NCBI GenBank assembly: GCA_027493615.1
Contig: JAOSKK010000012.1
Span: forward strand, 124,001-188,000
Source of the DNA: Verrucomicrobiota bacterium
GTDB taxonomy: Bacteria > Verrucomicrobiota > Verrucomicrobiia > Limisphaerales > J093
Direction of reading: 5' to 3'
DNA: 64,000 bases
Positions 39,302 through 49,035 of this stretch are shown here, in pieces (within the stretch, counting starts at the first letter, position 1; each line of letters begins with the position of its first letter). A program made the translations under genes and the position numbers. The notes beneath the pieces are model-generated. The model searched no databases, had not been told where the DNA came from, and saw only the letters and a program-made list of their open reading frames with translations.

Positions 39302-40797
39302 ATGCTCGCTGCCACCCGCCAGGCGCAAGCGGCGTGGGCGGCCCTCCCGCTGTCCCAACGCCTCGTCGTGATCCGGCGGTTCCGTGGAGCTCTGGCCCGC
39401 GAAGCCCTGCCCCTCGCGCGGGCCTCGGCCACCGCCCGCGGCCGGTCACTGGCGGAAGTCCTCACGGCGGAAGCGCTGCCCCTGGCGGATGCCTGCCGGT
39501 TTCTCGAACGCCACGCCGACCGCGCCCTCCGACCGCGTCGGCTCGGCCGGTGGGGACGTCCGTTGTGGCTCAGCGGCGTCCGGAGCGAGATCCGTCGCGA
39601 ACCGTTCGGGGTCGTGCTCGTCATCGGTCCAGGCAACTACCCCCTGTTCCTCCCGGCCGTCCAATGCCTGCAGGCGCTGACGGCCGGGAATGCCGTCCTG
39701 CTGAAACCCGCGCCGGCCGGGGCCGCATCCGCCCGCGCGTGGATCGCGCTGCTCGCCCAAGCCGGCCTGCCTTCCGGCCTGTGCAGCCTCCTCGACGAAG
39801 ACCCGCGCCAGGCGCGCCAAGCCATCGAGGCTGGCGTGGACAAGGTGGTGCTCACCGGCTCAGCAACCACCGGTCAGGCCGTGCTCGGCCAACTCGCGCC
39901 CCGGCTCACCCCGGCCACCCTCGAGTTGTCCGGGATGGATGCGGCGATCATCTGTGCCGATGCGGACTTGAAGCTCGCTGCGGGCGCGATCGTCTTTGGC
40001 CTGAGCTTGAATGCCGGTGCCACCTGCATCGCCCCCGTCGGCTCCTCGTGGACGCGCGGGTCGCAGAGCCGTTCCGCGAGGCGTTGCGCGACGCCGCGCG
40101 GCAACGTCCGGCAACGGATGCGACGGGCGAGTCGCCACGGGACCTGGTGGATGCGTTCACGACCGAAGTCGCTCGCACGCCGCCATGGATCGGCACGGCC
40201 GACGCCCGCGGCGGCTTGAGGACACCGCTGGTGTGTGAGGTGCCCCAGGATTCCCCCCTGTGGCAGCAGGAATGGTTCGCGGGGGTTGCGCTCGTGGCCC
40301 GCGTCCGGGATGAAGCCGAGGCGGTTCAGCGAGCCCGGGCGTCTCCCTATGCGCTCGGGGCGTCGGTGTTCTCGCGCGACACGACCACCGCGCAACGCCT
40401 GGCCGCGCAGCTCCCCGCGGGCGTGGTGACGATCAACGATCTCATCGTACCGACGGCCGACCCGCGTCTGCCCTTCGGCGGGCGCGGCCGCAGTGGCTTC
40501 GGCGTCACCCGCGGGCTCGAAGGGCTCGTTGAGATGACCGTGCCCAAGGTCGTGTCCGTGCGCCGGGGACACTGGCGGCCCCACTACGAACCGGAAATGG
40601 CAGGGGCAGCGCCGTTGTTCGCCTCCTACCTGTGCCTCGCCCACGGCCGCGGAATGCGTGAACGTTGGCGGGCGGGTTGCGACCTGGTCCGTCATGCCTG
40701 GCAGGCGGCGCGGGTGGCCGGCAGGGCGAGGCCCCGGCCGCCCCACGACGAACCGGGGACTTCCACCGGCGGGGTTCGCCCGCCCCGGACGCCATGA
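39302..40797 (+). CDS. Aldehyde dehydrogenase, probable carotenoid aldehyde oxidising (frameshifted)
   Basis: NAD(P)-dependent aldehyde dehydrogenase superfamily. Present are RREPFGVVLVIGPGNYPLFL, the glycine motif VVLTGSATTGQAVL, the Glu motif ATLELSGMDAAI and the catalytic Cys in SLNAGATCIAP. The frame breaks near 40040 (CCCC-containing stretch), continuing as LLVDARVAEPFREALRD and ending with LPFGGRGRSGFGVTRGLEGL. About 497 residues. It starts directly after the desaturase stop and overlaps the next start by 4 bp. By analogy with staphyloxanthin AldH it would turn a C30 carotenal into the acid; inference from context. Confidence 0.82.
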
Positions 40798-41571
40798 GAC
40801 CGCTGCCTCCCTCGTCCGCCGGGTTGCTGCGGTGGTTCACACGCTATACCCGATGGTATCTCCGCCGGCACTTCCACGCGGTGCGCCTCGCGGGTGACCC
40901 GCCTCCCGCGCTGCCGGCGGACACGCCCCTCGTCGTGTACGCCAACCACCCCCTCCTGGTGGGATCCCCTGCTCTGCCTCCTGGCCCGTGACGTCTTCTT
41001 TCCCCGGCGCCGGAGCTTTGCGCCGATCGAAGCGGCGATGCTCGAACGCTACCGCTTCTTCGCCAGGCTGGGGTTCTTCGGTGTCGAACCCAGCACAACG
41101 CGCGGCGCCGTCCGTTTCCTGCAGACCGGCCAGACCATTCTCGGGCAACCCGACACCGCGCTTTGGCTCACGCCGGAAGGACGATTCCGCGACGTGCGGG
41201 AGCGGCCCTTGCAGTTCAGGGCTGGCCTGGGTCACCTGGCAGCGCGCGTGCCGCGGGCGGTCTTCCTGCCTCTGGCCATCGAGCTGGTCTTCTGGGACGA
41301 ACGCACCCCCGAGGCCCTCTTGCGCTTTGGCGGGCCCGTAACCTGGCCGGCGGGCACCGGGCTCGATCCGGAAGCCGGCACCGCCCGCCTCGCCGCCGAG
41401 CTCGCCACGACGATGGATCAGTTGGCTGAAGTCGCGCGCCCGCGCGACCCTGCCGCCTTCCGTGTACTCCTGCGCGGCGGCGCCGGCGTGGGTGGGGTGT
41501 ACGACGGCTGGCGGCGGATCCGCAGTTGGCTGCGGGGCGAACCCTTTCAACCGGAGCACGGCCGCTCATGA
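40794..41571 (+). CDS. PlsC-type acyltransferase (frameshifted)
   Basis: Lysophospholipid-acyltransferase fold enzyme. The catalytic block is VVYANHP-SWWDPLLCLLARD (H-x4-D), with the join restored across a frame break near 40958 (one T/G change of frame in CTCCTGGTGGGATCCC). Later motifs are RYRFFARLGFFGVEP, ALWLTPEGRFRDV (with the PEG motif) and VPRAVFLPLAIELVFW. About 259 residues. It overlaps both neighbours by 4 bp. In this operon it is the candidate for adding the fatty acid to the carotenoid sugar, as CrtO does in staphyloxanthin. Confidence 0.82.
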
Positions 41572-42743
41572 CCGCAGAAACCCTCGCCCTGGTGGCCTTG
41601 CTCCTGGCGGCCCTTCCGCTCGCCTTGTTCCTGGTCAACCTCACCGTGTATCGGCCGCCGCCGTCCGTCGGGTTGCCGACCGCCCGGAACCTGCCGGCGG
41701 TGTCGGTGCTCATCCCGGCCCGCAACGAATCCACCAACATCCGTGCGGCGATCGCTTCCGCGCTCCACAATGACGGTCTCGAGTTCGAGGTCGTCGTGCT
41801 CGACGATCATTCGGAGGACGATACAGCCACGATTGTGCAGGACTTTGCCCGACGCGACCCGCGGGTGCGCCTGGCCAGCGCGCCTCCCTTGCCGGCGGGT
41901 TGGTGCGGCAAGCAACATGCCTGTCATGTACTCGCGGGCCTGGCCCGGCATCCGTGGTTGGTGTTCATGGACGCGGACGTCCGGCTCGAGCCTGGGGCGT
42001 TGGCGCGACTGGCGGCCTGGGTCGAACCTCGCCGCGTGGATCTGGCCAGTGGGGTGCCCCGCCAGGTGACCGGCACCTGGCTCGAGAAGCTCCTCATTCC
42101 GCTCGTGCACCTGATCCTCCTCGGCTACCTGCCCATGCCCTTCATGCGCTGGTTCCGCAGTGCGGCCTTCGCCGCCGGTTGCGGCCAGTTGTTCATCGCC
42201 CGCGCCGCCGCTTATGCCCGTGCCGGCGGACACGCCGCCATTCGCTCCACCCTCCACGACGGCCTTGCGGTTGCCAAAGGCCTTCCGGCGCGCCGGCCTG
42301 AGAACCGATCTTTTCGATGCGACTGACGTGGCCGCCTGTCGCATGTACCACGACGCCGCGGAGGTCTGGCGCGGGCTGGGCAAGAACGCAGTCGAAGGCA
42401 TCGCCGCGCCGGCGCTCATCGGCCCCTGGACTCTCCTGCTGGCGGGAGGTCATGTGCTGCCCTTTGTGCTCCTGCTGGCCGCGCCCTGGATCGGGACGCA
42501 GGCGTTCGCGCTCGCCGCCACCGCGGCCGGCGCGTCCCTGGTGCTCCGCGGACTCGCCGCGTGGCGGTTCCGACAACCCTTCGCAGCCGTGCCGGTTCAC
42601 CCGTTGGCCGTAACACTCTTCCTGATCATCCAATGGCAGGCCCTGGGGCGTCATCTCCGTCGCGATCCCCCACCTGGAAGGGACGCCGTTATCCGGGAAC
42701 CAGCCCCGCCGCTGATGCCTCGCTCCACCCCCCGTCTCCATGA
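41568..42743 (+). CDS. Family 2 glycosyltransferase, CrtQ-like (two frameshifts)
   Basis: Membrane GT2 enzyme. After an N-terminal helix (LVALLLAALPLALFLVNLTV) the GT-A core has VSVLIPARNESTNIRAAIAS, VVVLDDHSEDDTATIV and LVFMDADVRLEPGAL (DxD). Frame breaks lie near 42275 and 42665; after the first, RAGLRTDLFDATDVAACRMY, GLGKNAVEGIAAP and C-terminal helices follow, and after the second the usual TWKGRRYP end. About 391 residues. Overlaps the acyltransferase by 4 bp. By context it would glucosylate the carotenoid acid, as CrtQ. Confidence 0.82.
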
Positions 42744-43297
42744 ACCGATTCACGTGCTTCCTTGCCGCCCTGGCCCTGGCCCACATCGCCAGTCTCACCG
42801 CGGGTGTCCAGTCCGAGGCTGATAGCGGCAAAGACCCGGTCCAGGGAACGGCGCCTTCAGCCCCGGTGCCCGTCATCGAGCTCTCGGACCAGTTCGAGGT
42901 CCCGCACACCCTTCGCTTCCCGCACACCAACGTCGTCGTCCTCACGCTGGCCGACCACAAGGGCTCGAAGCAGGTCGAAGGGTGGGTGCGACCGTTGAAA
43001 GAGCGGTTCCCGCAGCAGCTCACCCTGGCTGGTGTCGCGGATGTCAGCAAAGTCCCCGCGTGGCTGCGCGGCCGCGTGCGGGCAGGGTTCCGTGAGCAGA
43101 TGCCCTACCCGGTCATGCTCGACTGGAAAGGAACGGTCTGCCGCCATTTCGCCTATGAACGCGGCGATGTGAATGTGCTGTTGCTGGATCGATCCGGCGC
43201 CCTGCGGTTGCGACTCACCGGGCCGGCGACTGCGGAGGCACTTGCCCGCCTGACGCAGGCGATCGAGGGGCTGTTGGCGCCATCAGCGGGCGTTTGA
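42740..43297 (+). CDS. Exported thioredoxin-fold-like protein
   Basis: ATG 42740 overlaps the repaired end of the glycosyltransferase gene. A signal peptide (MNRFTCFLAALALAHIASLT) is followed by VIELSDQFEVPHTLRFPHTN and VVVLTLADHKGSKQVEGWVR, typical of the redoxin/YtfJ-like fold, then MPYPVMLDWKGTVCRHFAYE. No CxxC motif is present, so it is not an ordinary thioredoxin. 185 residues. Its role with the carotenoid genes is unknown. Confidence 0.6.
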   Translation: MNRFTCFLAALALAHIASLTAGVQSEADSGKDPVQGTAPSAPVPVIELSDQFEVPHTLRFPHTNVVVLTLADHKGSKQVEGWVRPLKERFPQQLTLAGVADVSKVPAWLRGRVRAGFREQMPYPVMLDWKGTVCRHFAYERGDVNVLLLDRSGALRLRLTGPATAEALARLTQAIEGLLAPSAGV

Positions 43298-43328
43298 CCG
43301 GGGACACCGCGGGCCCTAGCCTCCTGGC

Positions 43329-43484
43329 ATGACGGCGACGATTGAACCGCTGCTCCAATCGCCGAGATTGCCCGCGTTGGTGGATGAACTCCAGCACGTG
43401 ATCTGCGGCTTCGCGGTGCCGGTCCGGGCAGCTTTCGATCCCCAAGTTAACCTGCGAACCCTGGCGCGACTGACGCAGGACTGA
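43329..43484 (+). pseudogene. Small ORF resembling the N-terminus of a Uma2-type protein
   Basis: 51 codons from ATG 43329. MTATIEPLLQSPRLPALVDE followed by LQHV resembles the N-terminal LLxSPRLPxxVxELQ segment I recall from Uma2/DUF820 restriction-like nucleases, and then diverges. The remaining nuclease fold is missing. It may be a remnant or a chance ORF. The flanks 43298-43328 and 43485-43552 hold nothing recognisable. Confidence 0.3.
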
Positions 43485-43552
43485 CCGGACCCGCGACAGA
43501 ACCGGCTCGCGGATTTGCCGGCCTCGGGGCCGCCCGCTACACTCCCGGTTCT

Positions 43553-44127
43553 ATGGCAGAAGCTCACACCCAATCGCCCGGCCTGACCTGGCTCGCCTTC
43601 GCCCTGCTCACGGTAGCGTCGTGGGGCGTCTACGGCGTGTTCCTTCACACCGGCCAGGTGGCGATGCAAGACCCGGTCAACGGCCGGTACAAGGCCTTCC
43701 TGTTCGTTGGCCTCGCTTACTTCCTCACCGCCGTCCTTGCGCCGTTGGCCCTGTTGGTGGCGAAGGGCGCGGCGTTCAGCGGCTACACGCCCAAGGGCAT
43801 GAGCTGGTCCTTGCTCGCCGGCACCGTCGGGGCCATCGGGGCCTTCGGCGTGCTGCTCGCCTTCGGGGCCAAAGGAACACCGGCGGTGGTGATGTCCATC
43901 GTCTTTGCCGGTGCCCCGGTCGTGAACGCGCTCTACTCCCTGATGCTCCATCCGCCGGCGGGGGGTGGGGTTCCATCCGCTGGCCGTTCTACGCCGGCAT
44001 CGCCCTGGCCGCGCTGGGCGGGTGTCTGGTGACCTACTTCAAACCGGCAGTCGCACCCGCCAAACCACCCGCCGCCGCTTCGCGCGTGGTGGCCCCGGCG
44101 CATCTGAATCCGCCGTCGCCCTCCTGA
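43553..44127 (+). CDS. Small multi-span membrane protein, EamA-like (frameshifted)
   Basis: Five or so helices: WLAFALLTVASWGVYGVFLH, FLFVGLAYFLTAVLAPLALL, MSWSLLAGTVGAIGAFGVLL and SIVFAGAPVVNALYSLMLHP. After a break in a G-run near 43965, WPFYAGIALAALGGCLVTYF follows. About 191 residues, about half of an EamA protein, so it may be a single-module transporter of the EamA/DMT type. It ends 2 bp before the PaaK-like gene, so the two are likely cotranscribed. Confidence 0.6.
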
Positions 44128-44129
44128 AC

Positions 44130-45458
44130 ATGCCCCCGCACCCCCAGCCGGCGCGGGCGGCTTTGCAGCGGCGACAGCTCGAGCGCTTGCGCGCGACGCT
44201 CGCCGTGCTGCGGGAGAGCAACCGGTTTCAGCAAGCCAAGCTGGCGGGGCTCGGAGCCGGCGCCTGGACGGTCGCTTCTCTCGCCGATTTCACCGCGCGC
44301 TTCCCGTTCACGACCAAAGCGGAACTGGCCGCCGACCAGCTTGCCCATCCACCCTACGGCACCAATCTCAGCCATCCCCTCGCCCGCTACACCCGCTGCC
44401 ATCAGACGAGCGGCACTGCCGGCACCCCCATTCGCTGGCTGGATACGCCAGAGAGTTGGGACGCGTTGACGGCTGGCTGGATGGAGGTCTTGCGAGCGGC
44501 GGGTGTCGGCCGGGAAGACCGTGTGTTCTTCGCCTTTTCCTTCGGCCCGTTCATCGGTTTCTGGATGGCCTTCGCGGCGGCGGAACGGCTCGGGTGTCTC
44601 TGCCTCTCGGGCGGCGGCATGACGAGCGTGGCCCGGTTGCACGCGATCCGCGAACATGCCGCCACCGTGCTGTGTTGCACGCCCACGTACGCCTTGCACC
44701 TGGCGGAGGCCGCCCAACGTGAGGGGATCGATCTCCGGACGATGGCCGTGCGTCGCCTGCTCGTGGCCGGCGAACCCGGCGGCAGCGTCCCCGCCACCCG
44801 GGCACGCCTCGAAGCCGCGTGGCCCGGCGCCCGGGTCTTCGATCACCACGGAATGACCGAGGTCGGAGCCGTCACCTACGAATGCCCGTCACAGCCCGGA
44901 GTGCTGCACGTGATGGAAGAGACCTACCTCGCCGAGGTGATTGACCCCGCCAGCGGCGCACCGGTGCAGGCCGGGGAGCGGGGCGAACTCATCCTGACCC
45001 CGCTGCATCGGGCGGGCTCGCCGCTGCTGCGGTATCGCACCGGAGACTGGGTCCAACCGCGTTTTGCACCCGGCACCGAGGAGGCAGTTCCCTGCGCCTG
45101 CGGCCGCCTCGAACTGGCCTTGATCGGCGGCATCATCGGACGCGTGGACGACATGGTCATCGTCCGCGGCGTGAACGTGTATCCGAGCGCAGTGGATGAT
45201 TTGGTGCGGCGCTTCCCCGAGGTGGCGGAGTATCAGGTCCTGGTCCTGCAGCCGGGCGGCTTGGCGGAGCTGAACCTCGAGATCGAACCCGCGCCCGACT
45301 GCACCGACCCCGCCGCGCTGGTGGCCCGGATTCAGCAGGCGATCCAGACGGCGCTCAGCCTCCGGGTCCCGGTCACCTTCGTGCCTCCTGGCACGTTGCC
45401 GCGCTACGAACTGAAGGCCCGCCGCTGGCGGCGACTCGACCGGCCCCGGTCGAGGTAA
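44130..45458 (+). CDS. PaaK-like phenylacetate-CoA ligase family protein
   Basis: Adenylate-forming ligase that would activate a carboxylic acid with ATP. The P-loop is HQTSGTAGTPIRWLD; adenylation motifs are FDHHGMTEVGAVTYECP, LLRYRTGDWVQPRF and GRVDDMVIVRGVNVYPSAVD. The C-terminal AMP-binding domain ends RVPVTFVPPGTLPRYELKARR. 442 residues, unbroken. There is no phenylacetate-degradation gene nearby, so the true acid substrate is open; in similar genomes such ligases serve aromatic or fatty acid activation. Confidence 0.82.
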   Translation: MPPHPQPARAALQRRQLERLRATLAVLRESNRFQQAKLAGLGAGAWTVASLADFTARFPFTTKAELAADQLAHPPYGTNLSHPLARYTRCHQTSGTAGTPIRWLDTPESWDALTAGWMEVLRAAGVGREDRVFFAFSFGPFIGFWMAFAAAERLGCLCLSGGGMTSVARLHAIREHAATVLCCTPTYALHLAEAAQREGIDLRTMAVRRLLVAGEPGGSVPATRARLEAAWPGARVFDHHGMTEVGAVTYECPSQPGVLHVMEETYLAEVIDPASGAPVQAGERGELILTPLHRAGSPLLRYRTGDWVQPRFAPGTEEAVPCACGRLELALIGGIIGRVDDMVIVRGVNVYPSAVDDLVRRFPEVAEYQVLVLQPGGLAELNLEIEPAPDCTDPAALVARIQQAIQTALSLRVPVTFVPPGTLPRYELKARRWRRLDRPRSR

Positions 45459-45473
45459 GGCGCGCGGTCCGGG

Positions 45474-46423
45474 TCACTTCGGCCAAAGCCAGGCGACGTA
45501 ACCCCCGTAGACCGCCAGCAGGAGTCCCCCTCCCAGCGTTGCAGCCGGAAGCCGCTGCGCATGAGCGGCAGCAGCAACACCGCCAGCCACAGCATCATGG
45601 CGAAGTCCACGCGGCCAACGCCCCGACAGTCCAGCGGCTGCACCAGCGCCGCCGTGCCCAGGATGTTGAGGAGATTGAAGAGATTCGACCCGATGATGTT
45701 GCCCAGCGCGATGTCCCCTTCCTTCCGCCAGGCCGCCACCACCGTCGCCGCTAACTCCGGAAAGCTGGTGCCCAACGCGACCACGGTCAGACCAATCACC
45801 GCTTCGCTGACCCCCAGGCCGCGGGCCAACTGGACGGCCCCGACCAGGAGGCTTTGACCTCCCAGAAACAGCAGCAGCAGTCCGCCGAGAATGCAGGTCA
45901 CCTGGCGACCCAAGCCCCTCCGCCGATGGGCATCCAGCGCCTGGTACTCCGCCGCCACCGCGGGCTCCGTCTCCCGCCGGGCCGCCTGCCAGAGGTGGAC
46001 CGTGTAGGTGATGATGCCCGAGACCAGCAGCAACCCTTCCAGGCGACTGAGGTGTTGGTCCCACAGCAACGCGATGACCAGCGCCGTGATGCCCACCATC
46101 AGCGGCACATCATGCCGCAACAACTGCAGTTTCACCTGCAGCGGCTGAATCAGACAGGCCAACCCAAGGATCAACCCCAGGTTGCAGATGTTCGAGCCCA
46201 CGACGTTTCCCACCGCAATGTCACCGCTGCCGTGCCACGCGGCCTTCACGCTCACCACCAGTTCGGGCATGCTCGTGCCGTAGGCCACCACCGTCAGCCC
46301 CACCACCAGCGGGGCCAGCCCCACGCGCAACGCCAACCCGGCACTGCCGCGCACCAGCCACTCGGCCCCAACATAGAGCAGCCCCAGCCCGACGAGTATG
46401 AGCAGGATCGAAAGGCCGCTCAC
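45474..46423 (-). CDS. Calcium/sodium antiporter, CaCA family (frameshifted)
   Basis: Two-repeat cation exchanger of the YrbG type. The repeated alpha motifs are LTVVAYGTSMPELVVSVKAA with VGNVVGSNICNLGLILGLAC, and LTVVALGTSFPELAATVVAA with LGNIIGSNLFNLLNILGTAA. A frame change near 45525 gives the C-terminal end GGLLLAVYGGYVAWLWPK with a stop at 45474. About 316 residues, the normal length. It converges on the PaaK-like gene. Confidence 0.88.
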
Positions 46424-46586
46424 GTCCAGATCCTCTCCCGAACGAGGCCCGCCTCAGCCCGCCTCAGCCCCTGCCCGTCACGATCTCTCAACTCCGCTCC
46501 CTTCCGCCGCACGCGCGCGTCCCGCCACAAGGTCGCCCGGCGGAGGGCCGATGCCCTAATGTCGGTATCGGCCGTCCAACGGGCGA

Positions 46587-48000
46587 CTAGCGGAAGAACA
46601 CCGCCCACACCACCAGCAACACGGGCAACAGGTACGGCAGCGTGAACCGGAACACGTAGCCCAGGAACGTGGGCGCGTGCGCCTTCTGCTGCTCGGCAAT
46701 CGACTTCACCATGAAGTTCGGGCCGTTCCCAATGTAGGTGCAGGCCCCAAAAAGACCGCCCCCACGCTCAAGGCCACCACGAACCGGTTGTACGCCGGTT
46801 GGGCCAGCAACATCGAAAGTTGCAGATGCTCCGCCGTGGTCTCGTGCGCGGCAAACTCCGCCGGGAAGTACTGGGCCAGGGCCGCCAGCGTCTGCTGGAC
46901 AAACTCCGGAGTCGTGCCCGCCGCCCCGCCGCCCTGCAACACCGCCAGCGCCGTCGCCACCTGGTCGGGCGGCAGAAACAGTCCCATCTCCGCACTCAGA
47001 AAACTCAGATAGGTCGGCGCGTTGTCCAGCACGCTGCTCAGCGCCCCCGCCGCCCAGTAAAAGAGGCCAGGGGTCGGCGTCCCCAGCTCGCGCGCATGAA
47101 CCTGGAGCCAGTCCAGCGCGGGCATCATCGTCGCAAAAATGCCGATGAACAGGATCGCCACCTCCTGGATCGGATGGAAGTTGAACTGGTTCGCCTCGTG
47201 AACCGACTTGCGGGTCAGTCGATACGAAGCCACGGCCGCCGCCGCCATGATGCCTTCCCGCAGCAACGGCGGGTGCTCCAGGAAAACCGCCCCCAGGATG
47301 ATGGCCAGGAACACCAGGTTGCCCAACCCCTGAAACCGCCAGACATCCCCCGGTTCGGCCAGCCGTTCGCGCACCGCCGCAGGCGCCCGCAGGTAGTTGC
47401 GCCGGTCCAAGACGTAGAAAAGCGCCAGCAGGAGCCCCACGCCCAGCACCCACATCGGCCAGCAATGCTTCGCCACCCACCAGAACGGAATCCCCTTCAG
47501 ATACCCCAGAAACAACGGCGGATCCCCGATCGGCGTCAGACACCCGCCCACGTTCGACACCAGGAAGATGAAGAACACCACGTGATGCGCCGTCAGCCGG
47601 TACTTGTTCATCCGCAGCCACGGCCGGATCAACAGCATCGAGGCCCCGGTCGTGCCCAGGACGTTCGCCACCACCGCCCCCACCAGCAGAAACATCACAT
47701 TCGCCAGCGGCGTCGCCTCGCCCTTCACCGTGATGTGGATCCCGCCACTGACGACATAAAGCGAGCCGATCAGCGCCATAAAACTCACATACTCCGCCCC
47801 CACGTGCAGCACCCGCGCCTGCGCGTGCAGCCCCCCAGGTAGTACGTGAGCGTGATGGCCGCCAGGCCGAACGCCACCTTCGGATAATGCCGCCCCCACC
47901 ACGCATGCGCCCACAACGGCGCCAGCGCAATCGCCCCCAGCAGCACCCCAAACGGCAGCAGGCTCCAGGGGTTCGGGTTGATGATACCTTCGTGTCCCAC
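46587..48000 (-). CDS. NhaD/ArsB-superfamily sodium:proton antiporter-like protein (two frameshifts)
   Basis: Ion-transporter superfamily membrane protein. Helices and motifs include VMFLLVGAVVANVLGTTGAS, FFIFLVSNVGGCLTPIGDPP, EVAILFIGIFATMMPALDWL and SVLDNAPTYLSFLSAEM. The start (MGHEGIINPNPWSLLPFGVL) and the end (FLGYVFRFTLPYLLPVLLVV) are in different frames; breaks lie near 47835 and 46745. The TPIGDPP and SxxxDNxPT motifs are typical of NhaD/CitMHS proteins. About 470 residues. The ion specificity is inferred. Confidence 0.78.
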
Positions 48001-48429
48001 GTCGCGAGGCTAGACCCGTCCCCTCCCCAGTGCCAGACCCGAACCGCCTCCCCCCGCGCGTTCCTGCCCCTTCCACCCACCGACGCCAAGACCGCCATGC
48101 GCCGCCGGCCGGAATCCGCGGGATGCCGCGGTCCCGCGGCGTCCACATCTGGCCCGCGACCTGGGGTGTCCGGCTTTGGTTTCAAAGCGGCGGTAAAGTG
48201 GAGCAGGACGCCGCCATGTCAACGACGACACCCCCGACCCCTGCCGGCGATTTCGCATCGTCAGGACAAGTCGGCCTGGCAACCGCCGCGACTTGTGTTA
48301 CGCATACCGTGGCCCTCGGCGCCAAAGCCCCTTTGCCATGGGGGAGCCCTGACGTCTTGTTGCCGCTTCGCCTCCTCGCCGCGCTTATCAGCCGCGCCCC
48401 GGGGGCGGCGTTTGCCCAGCGGCGAAGCC

Positions 48430-48650
48430 AAAATCACCGTGAACCTGGCAAGACCAGACGGGCAGGTCCGAGGCTCGGTCGCCGACGCCCCGCGCCGCCG
48501 CGCATACGATCGGCTCATCGGCCAGGCGATCCAGCGGACGCTGGTCAACCTGATCGACAACGCCCCCAAGCACGCGCCACCTGGCTCCTGCATCTGCCGG
48601 TGGCGAACGAAGGTCCGGGCATCCCAACGGCCGGGCAGGCACTGCACGAA
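48430..48650 (+). pseudogene. Remnant of a sensor histidine kinase catalytic domain
   Basis: A fragment encodes RTLVNLIDNAPKHAPPG (N-box of a histidine kinase ATPase domain; codons at about 48538-48588) and, in another frame 10 bp on, VANEGPGIPTAG (G1 box). The F and G2 boxes and all the sensor part are missing, so it is a decayed gene. It lies in a 1 kb stretch (48001-49035) without an intact gene; the part 48001-48429 shows nothing I recognise. Confidence 0.5.
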
Positions 48651-48743
48651 ACGGTTTCTCTTCTGGCCGGCCTCATCAGGAGCCTTTCTCCGGAACGCCT
48701 GGGCGGGGCACCGCGACCCTACCGCACATCCGGCGACGACCAG

Positions 48744-48779
48744 GAGCAAGAGCAGGAGCAAGAGCAAGAGCAGGAGCAG
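48744..48779. repeat. Hexanucleotide tandem repeat (GAGCAR)6
   Basis: Six units GAGCAA/GAGCAG in a row, between the kinase remnant and the regulator remnant. In frame it would encode an alternating Glu-Gln stretch. A simple repeat at a decay junction is consistent with slippage. Confidence 0.9.
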
Positions 48780-48812
48780 GAATCCCCACTACGCCCTTCC
48801 ACCTTGAACCCC

Positions 48813-48995
48813 CGTCTCCTGATCGTCGAAGACGAACCGGCCACGCGCCCCGTGGACAAGCACCTCGCCAGCCTCCGCGCCAAGCTCGAGCCCGACCCGG
48901 CCCAGCCGCGCCGGCTCAAGGCGGTGCGCGGCGCAGGCTCTCGCCTCGAGCGTTCCACCAGGAAATCCAGTTGTCCAAACCCGCAAAGTCTCTAG
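48813..48995 (+). pseudogene. Remnant of an OmpR-type response regulator
   Basis: RLLIVEDEPATR is the start of a receiver domain with its acidic pair. It jumps directly to VDKHLASLRAKLEPDPAQPRR and LKAVRGAGSRLE, the last part of an OmpR-type winged-helix domain. About 150 central residues are deleted. Together with the kinase fragment just upstream this is the debris of a two-component operon. Confidence 0.6.
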
Positions 48996-49035
48996 CATCC
49001 GCCCCTTCGCTGCGCATGCAGCCCAGCTATCCGAC

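Noticed and set aside
46424-46586. Short direct repeat CGCCTCAGCC and C-rich stretch before the antiporter gene
   Set aside because: Only two copies side by side, 10 bp each, with no partner elsewhere in the window.
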